DNA of 64,000 nt, taken from assembly GCA_039816045.1 (NCBI GenBank), contig JBCBYB010000018.1, positions 25,037 to 89,036 of the forward strand. The letters are read 5' to 3'. Under the pieces are notes generated by a model that worked only from the letters and a program-made list of their open reading frames with translations, did no database searches and was not told where the DNA came from. This DNA is from Thermohalobaculum sp039816045. Lineage in GTDB: Bacteria; Pseudomonadota; Alphaproteobacteria; Rhodobacterales; Rhodobacteraceae. Below, piece by piece: positions 58,654 through 64,000 of the stretch (its first letter is position 1; the number at the start of each line of letters is the position of its first letter). Made by a program: the position numbers and the translations under genes.

Positions 58654-59823
58654 ATGCGGTATGATCTGATTGTTCTTGGAGCCGGTGGGGCCGGTTTGTT
58701 TGCGGCAGCAACCGCCGGGGAGGGGGGCGCAAAGGCTGTCGTCTTTGATCACGCTGCAAAGGCTGGAAGGAAAATCCTTATCTCCGGTGGCGGGCGCTGC
58801 AATTTCACCAATATGGGTACGGATCCAGACTGCTTTCTGTCTGAAAACCCGCATTTTGCTCGATCGGCACTCAGTCGCTTCACGCAGTGGGATTTTGTCG
58901 CCCTGGTCGATCGCCATCAGATTGCCTGGCATGAGAAGACGTTAGGGCAGCTGTTTTGCGACGGTTCAGCCAGAGGGATTGTGGCGATGCTGCTTGAAGA
59001 GTGCCAACGGGTTGGGGTCGAACTCCGTCTTTCTCACCCAATCGGTGAGATCAGGCACGCAGACGGCTTGTTTCGTGTCGGCGATGCCACAGCGCCGCGG
59101 TTGGTGGTTGCAACTGGCGGTCCGTCTATTCCCAAGATGGGTGCGACCGGTATCGCCTACGACATTGCAAAGCAGTTTGGCCTTCGCGTTGTGTCGCCTC
59201 GTCCGGCGCTTGTGCCGCTAACCCTCGGACCCGAAGACGTATGGTTTCGTGAGCTCTCCGGTGTCTCCGTTCCAACAGTGGCGCACACGGATGGAGCCAC
59301 CTTCGAAGAAGCGACGCTCTTCACCCATAAAGGTCTTTCAGGACCAGCGATCCTCCAGATCTCGTCATATTGGAAGCCGGGGCAGGCAGTTACACTGTCC
59401 GTCCTCAAAGACGCCTCTAACGCACTTCACTCAGCCAAACAGAAGACCCCGCGCATCCAGCTTAAGACAGCGTTGGCCGAACATCTCCCTGCTCGGCTGG
59501 CAAAGGGGCTCGCTGCGCGCATCGGCTTGAAAGGGGAGCTTGGAAACATCTCTGACGCTGCCTTGGACCGAGCGGCCAAGTCGCTGACTGAGCTAGAGTT
59601 TTGCCCAACCGGAACTGAAGGATATGCCAAGGCGGAAGTCACAGCGGGCGGCGTCGATACAGCAGATCTGTCCTCCAAAACAATGGAGGCCAGATCGGTT
59701 CCAGGGCTCTATTTTGTTGGTGAGGCGGTTGATGTGACCGGTTGGCTGGGAGGATACAATTTCCAGTGGGCTTGGTCGTCCGGCTGGGCCGCCGGCCGAG
59801 ACATCGCCGATCGCCGCTCATAA
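58654..59823 (+). CDS. BaiN/HI0933-type flavoprotein (NAD(P)/FAD-dependent oxidoreductase)
   Basis: 389 residues. FAD motif VLGAGGAGLFAAATAGEGGA near the N-terminus, the family mark KAGRKILISGGGRCNFTN, ATGGPSIPKMGATGIAYDIA, FTHKGLSGPAILQIS, and a C-terminal GLYFVGEAVDVTGWLGGYNF. HI0933-like enzymes are flavin reductases of uncertain physiological substrate. It is the first host gene right of the prophage. Confidence 0.88.
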   Translation: MRYDLIVLGAGGAGLFAAATAGEGGAKAVVFDHAAKAGRKILISGGGRCNFTNMGTDPDCFLSENPHFARSALSRFTQWDFVALVDRHQIAWHEKTLGQLFCDGSARGIVAMLLEECQRVGVELRLSHPIGEIRHADGLFRVGDATAPRLVVATGGPSIPKMGATGIAYDIAKQFGLRVVSPRPALVPLTLGPEDVWFRELSGVSVPTVAHTDGATFEEATLFTHKGLSGPAILQISSYWKPGQAVTLSVLKDASNALHSAKQKTPRIQLKTALAEHLPARLAKGLAARIGLKGELGNISDAALDRAAKSLTELEFCPTGTEGYAKAEVTAGGVDTADLSSKTMEARSVPGLYFVGEAVDVTGWLGGYNFQWAWSSGWAAGRDIADRRS

Positions 59824-60232
59824 GCAGCGCTCTGGTTCTCTGCTGGCGCTGCCAGAGATTGAAAATTTTGTCTCTCTCGTTGAAGCGCCGATTGAATGGG
59901 GAGGCCCCTAACAGGGAACCAAGCTCGCGGATATCTTGAAGAACCTAACGTCTGCATCGAGGCGCAGCGAAGTCTAAATCGCATCAGAAATTCAATACCT
60001 TAGCTAAGTGAAAGACGCCTGCTTCGCTTTGCCCTTGAAGAACGCGCCGAGCTCAATCAAGCCAATAGGAGTGTGCCTTTCTGTGACTATATGAAGGCCA
60101 AGCTCTTACATGGGGGGATTGGAGAAGGTATGCGGGCGCAATTTGTGCCGTGTGGAAGAGCACATCGGTCTAGCGCGCGTTTTCACTGATTTAGTGCAAG
60201 CGCGCCTATGCACCGACCCATCGGGATCTGCT
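59824..60232. other. Intergenic stretch, nothing recognised
   Basis: No convincing gene or RNA is seen between the flavoprotein gene and the IS3 remnant. Short frames on both strands have no known motif. Confidence 0.5.
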
Positions 60233-61400
60233 CAGGTTATGCTGCTCGTTCGATTGCTGCGTTGGGTGTCCTTGTACCGAGCACCTGGTGCGGCCGGCGG
60301 TCGTTGTGACATCGGCATTGAACGCCACTGGTCCGAGAGAGATGCCGGGCCTGTTCCAGTGTCCGATCGCGCGGGTTGCGTGTGTCAGGCTCTCGAAGCG
60401 CTGCCGGTGCACGCATTGTTCTTTCAGCGCGTCGCAAAGCGGCGGGCGCGAAGCGTCGATGAGGCGTTCCATCACTCGGTCCTGCTGCGGGCAGCGAGGC
60501 GTACTGAACCGATGCGCGCGCAGCGTAAGGGTTCAGGCCGTAGCGTCGCAAGAGGCGGGCGTAATGCCGGGATGTGAACACCAGCCCATTGCAGGAGCAG
60601 GGCAGCGACGGCGTCTCGACCCGGCCGAGCGTGCCGAACCGCGCGATGGGGGCTTGCTCGAGGGCCGAGGCGGCTGTCGTCGCCATGCCGGAGCGCGAGA
60701 GGTGCCAGCCGAGGAGCGCACGCATGTGGCAGTCCATGACCAGCGCAAGCGTTGCCCAGCAGTCTTTGCCGGCCCAGACGCGGCAACGACCGGTGGACCC
60801 GTTGCCCGGCAGGCGAATGCTCGCATTCGCTGAGAGGGGCGCTCGTTGGGCGCCTCGGCGACGGAAGGCGTCGCCTCGATCCGTGGTCGCGCGCCAACTG
60901 GTCGTTTCCAGACCTTCCAGCACTTGAGCTGAAAGATCCACTGCACCGGTTCGGCAAAGCGAGGGGCAACCTTCGGCGCAGCCTTGGTCGGCTTGGAATA
61001 GACCGTGCGCCGCGGCACGTCGAACCAGGCGCAGAGTTTCGTCAGGGGCAAAGAGATGCCGTCGTCGAGAAGGCCCTCGTGGAGCCTCCGGATCAATTGT
61101 CGCTCGCCATCGTGCTCGAACCGATAGCGCCCGAGGGCTCTCCCCGCTCCAAGAGAGCTTGCCATTTTTCGCGCACGCAGCTCCAGCATGGCCTCACGCG
61201 TCAAGCTTCCGGCAAATCCTTGAGCCGCTTCTCGTATTGCTGGCGGACATCGAGCGGGTTGGTCCTGAGGGCGTTCTCCATGCCCTTCTTTGCGTCCTCG
61301 ACCCAGCCCTCGATCTCGGAGGGCGTCAGAACATAGGCGCGACTGGCCTTGGCAACGCAGCAGGGTTCGACCACGAGCGCGCTTTTGCGCCTTGCAGTCT
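60233..61400 (-). pseudogene. IS3-family insertion sequence, frameshifted
   Basis: Read leftward, OrfA traces (REAMLELRARKMAS) lead to an OrfB in at least two frames: LPLTKLCAWFDVPRRTVYSK, LALVMDCHMRALLGWHLSRS and a final NDRRPHQVLGTRTPNAAI. The catalytic pieces are separated by frameshifts and a stop, so no transposase can be made. Confidence 0.75.
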
Positions 61401-61689
61401 AAGCCTCGATGATCCCATCCAGCGAGAAACTTACTTCTGAGTCTCCTCCGGTAGCGTGAGCAGACGCTCAAGCGGTCGCGACATGATTGGGCTCATCCCG
61501 AACCGGGTTCAAGCGTTCCGGCAGGAGCCGCACGGACAAGCCGTCGTTCAGCCAGAGCCGAACCGTCTGCAGCTGCTTGCGCGGGGGCGGGGCCGGCCGC
61601 GGATCGGTGGCGGGTGGCCCCTCTCCGCCTCGCGCGGCCAGATCCGCTCCTTGGTGACTGCTCGCCGGTTTGGCAGATAGATGTTGTGT

Positions 61690-62795
61690 GCGTCTTGCGG
61701 ATGTGGGTCACCATATGGGTGACCAAGGGGCTGAGATACCGACTGAGCGCTGCCGAGAAGGACGCGCTTTTCGACGATCGGGCGGCGTTGATCGAGGCGA
61801 TGGCAGAGTTTGTGGCCAGGCTGTCGGCGCCAAGGAAGACCTCGAAGAGTTCGCATCTGTCGCCATCCTCGGGCCCGAAGGCCAATGGGCCGGGCAAGGG
61901 CGGCAAGAGGAAGCCGCGGCCCTCGCGCGCCGAGCCGCCCGCGGGCATGGCACCGGGCACGCCGTTCGGGCCGAACATCCACGCGCTTCTGCTCTACCTG
62001 CATCACAGCCACCATGTCGGTTTCGAGCGGCTCTCCCGGATCGTGGCCGAGCTCTTTGGGCTCAAGATCTTCGAGGGCGCGATCGCCAACGCGCCCCGGG
62101 AGGCGCGGGTGATCGCCTCGGACGAAACCACGACCCGCCTCGACAGCGAAACACACGGGCACTGGGTGTTCGTCTCGGACCGAGCCTTGCTGCACGAGAT
62201 CGCACCGCGGCGCGCCCGGGCGGTGGCCGAGCAGGTGCTGGGGCTGAGCCGGTGCTGGGCCCGCACCGGCCCGAGATCTGGATCTCCGACCGCAACACCG
62301 GCCAGCAGGATCTGGCGGGGGCGCACCAAGTGTGCCTCGCCCATGTCCTGCGCGACGTGCAGTGCGCCATCGACTGCGGCGACAGCGTCGTCGCGCCCAA
62401 GATCCGCGATCTGCTGCGCTGGACAATCCGGTTCGGCCGCCGACGGGACGAGCTGCGCGACACCACACTCGCCGAGTACCGCGCCAAGACGGACCGTCGC
62501 CTCGACGCGTTGCTCGGCACCCCCGCCGTCCATCCGGACGGGCGCGCCTTGCAGGCGCAGATCAAGGCCTGGCGAGGCAAGTTCTTCGTGTTCCTGACCG
62601 ATCGACGCGTGCCGGCGACCCACGACATCTCCGAGCGCGAGACCCGCCCCTCCGTCGTGTTCCGGAAAGTCACGAACGGCGTTCGCCCGGAGTGCGGTGC
62701 AGGCGTTCATGCCGGCCGCCGTTCGCTCACCAGCACCGCGAAGCTCCACGCCCACACCGCCGTCTACGTTGTTCGCGCCCGCGTCTCACGCCCGA
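61690..62795 (+). pseudogene. IS66-family transposase, internally deleted and frameshifted
   Basis: Frame one carries VARLSAPRKTSKSSHLSPS, then FGPNIHALLLYLHHSHHVGF, FGLKIFEGAIAN and SDETTTRL; near 62255 the frame shifts and continues EIWISDRNTGQQDLAGAHQV, CLAHVLRDVQCAID and a final VTNGVRPECGAGVHAG. The zinc-binding segment that normally lies between the linker and the FGPN-type motif is missing. TnpA/TnpB partners are not seen. Confidence 0.75.
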
Positions 62796-62944
62796 GCAAA
62801 CACGGAACCGAAACCATCCCGTCAGCCACCTCAGCAATCACGCTCCAGCCGCTTGGCATTCACACGCTGCCCGGCAGGCTTTTTTTGTTTAGCCAGATCT
62901 GCCGAGAGGGCACCAGCCCGCACTGTTCGAGCCAGACCGGTGAC

Positions 62945-63295
62945 CATGCGCCTTAGGGCGTTTGCAGGGAAACGCTACCGGTGGGTGCCCACAGCGCCCA
63001 TACATGCTGGCCAACTGGATGACGGTCGCCATCAGTGTGTCTTCGTCATCAAGCCGTTGCGGCTTTCTCCACCGGATCGATTCGGTGTTGGCCCACCCCC
63101 TTGCAAGCCCGGCGCTCGGACACGCCAAACTCCGGACCCGCGTGCTCGATGCACTGGCGCTTGCGGGAGGGTGCCATCAGCTTCCCGATGCGGCCTCTTT
63201 GGGGATCGCCTTGTCCAGCTCCGCGTCAGACAGGAGACGCATCAGCCGAGCACTGTCGATGCGCATCCATCGCTCATCTCCTATGAAAAGCCATT
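62945..63295 (-). pseudogene. Second IS3-family remnant (orfA end and orfB start)
   Basis: Leftward frames give a DAELDKAIPKEAASGKLM stretch, SRKRQCIEHAGPEFGVSERR and, in another frame, DEDTLMATVIQLASMYGRCG. These correspond to the junction region of IS3 OrfA/OrfB. The rest of OrfB is absent. Confidence 0.6.
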
Positions 63296-63599
63296 CTTTC
63301 ACTCAGTTTGGCGGCGTTCAAATGGGAGGGTTATGCTGTCGAATGAGGTTCGCCCGCCGTCTTCGCGCGACCTCGGGCCGGTGCAAGGGACGCGCCGCAT
63401 GACAGGCCGCCGCCGGTGCATTGTGGCCACGAAAACAGGCCTTGCCGACCCGAGATTTCGCACGCGCAACGGGCAGGCTAAATAAGCCCACCGGGTCGAC
63501 GCAGAGGGTCTTGCCCGCATGGGTCAGGCACTCGATCTCGCGCCGAGAGGACCCAGGCTACCACGGCTCGAGGCCCTAGGATCACCTGCCAGATCGCCC

Positions 63600-63945
63600 G
63601 CATCGTGCAGAGCCTTAGCGCCAGCTTGCAGCGCACCTTTCAGCCTGCAAGAAGATTTATGCGGAGGTCCGCCAGCCGCGACTTAGCGGCGAGATGCCCT
63701 TCAAGGCCGCCATCACTGCCTGCGCCAGACCGCGTCTCACCATCCCAAACGCGATGGTCAGGCCTGGCGACGACGGCCGAAGGCCCGGCTCAGAACAGCC
63801 GGCGAGTGGACCGTCAGCGGCCTCTGGTCTGCCATCGGACGGATCCTCGATCTCCTCACCTTGACCAAATGCCAACACAACGTCACCGCCACGGACTACC
63901 AGCCGAGCGAAGTGCACCTGCTCTAGAGTATCCGTGATGGTCAAG
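63600..63945 (+). pseudogene. Possible IS110-like transposase C-terminal remnant
   Basis: The frame YAEVRQPRLSGEMPFKAAIT, with ARPRLTIPNAMVRPG next, is weakly like the end of IS110 transposases (KVALTACMRKLLTILNAM). No more of the protein could be identified. The remaining sequence to the window edge has no recognisable gene. Confidence 0.3.
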
Positions 63946-64000
63946 CATCTCTGGATTGCCAGAGTCTGTCCTGCCTGAGCAGGGTGTTGGCTAGGAGCAG

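Noticed and set aside
1..64000. CRISPR arrays, retrons or diversity-generating retroelements
   Set aside because: No regularly spaced repeat-spacer pattern, no reverse transcriptase motif and no template/variable repeat pair near the fibre gene were seen.

Overview
The window looks like a chromosomal segment of an alphaproteobacterium of the Rhodobacteraceae (Roseobacter-like). The evidence is high GC, DUF6446, DUF599 and DUF6880 family proteins, a VPLPA-CTERM tail, and a RACo/RamA-like ASKHA protein beside a metY-like gene. It contains a nearly intact siphovirus prophage in a tRNA-Gly(CCC) gene, flanked by ordinary housekeeping genes and two stretches of decayed mobile DNA.

Left chromosomal arm (1-17.79 kb): a leftward gene group glyQ, VOC protein, DUF6446 and gltS (cut by the window edge); a WYL regulator; a class IV aminotransferase; a six-hairpin-like protein with a DUF599 membrane protein; ggt; an esterase; and an FAD amine-oxidase-like gene. 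From tRNA-Leu(TAA) to tRNA-Tyr(GTA) (9.6-12.25 kb) there are only wrecks: a serine recombinase tail, two IS3 remnants, an M15 peptidase remnant and a DUF6880 gene with a stop codon. Next come rlmB, a CoA-binding protein, an O-acetylhomoserine sulfhydrylase and a [2Fe-2S]/ASKHA corrinoid-reactivation-like protein.

Prophage (17.80-58.51 kb): a 38-bp direct repeat marks attL and attR, and the intact tRNA-Gly lies at attR. Leftward genes are integrase, excisionase, four translationally coupled small genes and a CI-type repressor that lacks the expected catalytic serine. Rightward genes are a Cro-like protein, small regulators, a C5 methyltransferase overlapped by a second protein-like frame, a beta-clamp homologue, HNH proteins, DUF2312 and DUF1376 proteins, an iteron-like cluster, a possible antiterminator, then terminase, portal, S49 protease, HK97 capsid, connectors, tail tube, tail chaperones with a canonical -1 slippery site, tape measure, baseplate/tip proteins, a BNR-type fibre and a GH108 lysis cassette.

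Cargo (50.0-58.4 kb), between lysis genes and attR: a P-loop kinase, an AT-rich multi-pass membrane protein, an intact IS5-family element with a 4-bp target duplication, a VPLPA-CTERM exported protein, and a tightly coupled three-gene operon (ParB-like protein, nuclease-like protein of unknown family, DNA cytosine-5 methyltransferase). Four same-direction copies of one degenerate repeat separate these modules. The three-gene operon is the best candidate for an undescribed, probably defensive, system.

Right arm (58.5-64 kb): a BaiN/HI0933-type flavoprotein followed by decayed IS3, IS66 and possibly IS110 sequences.
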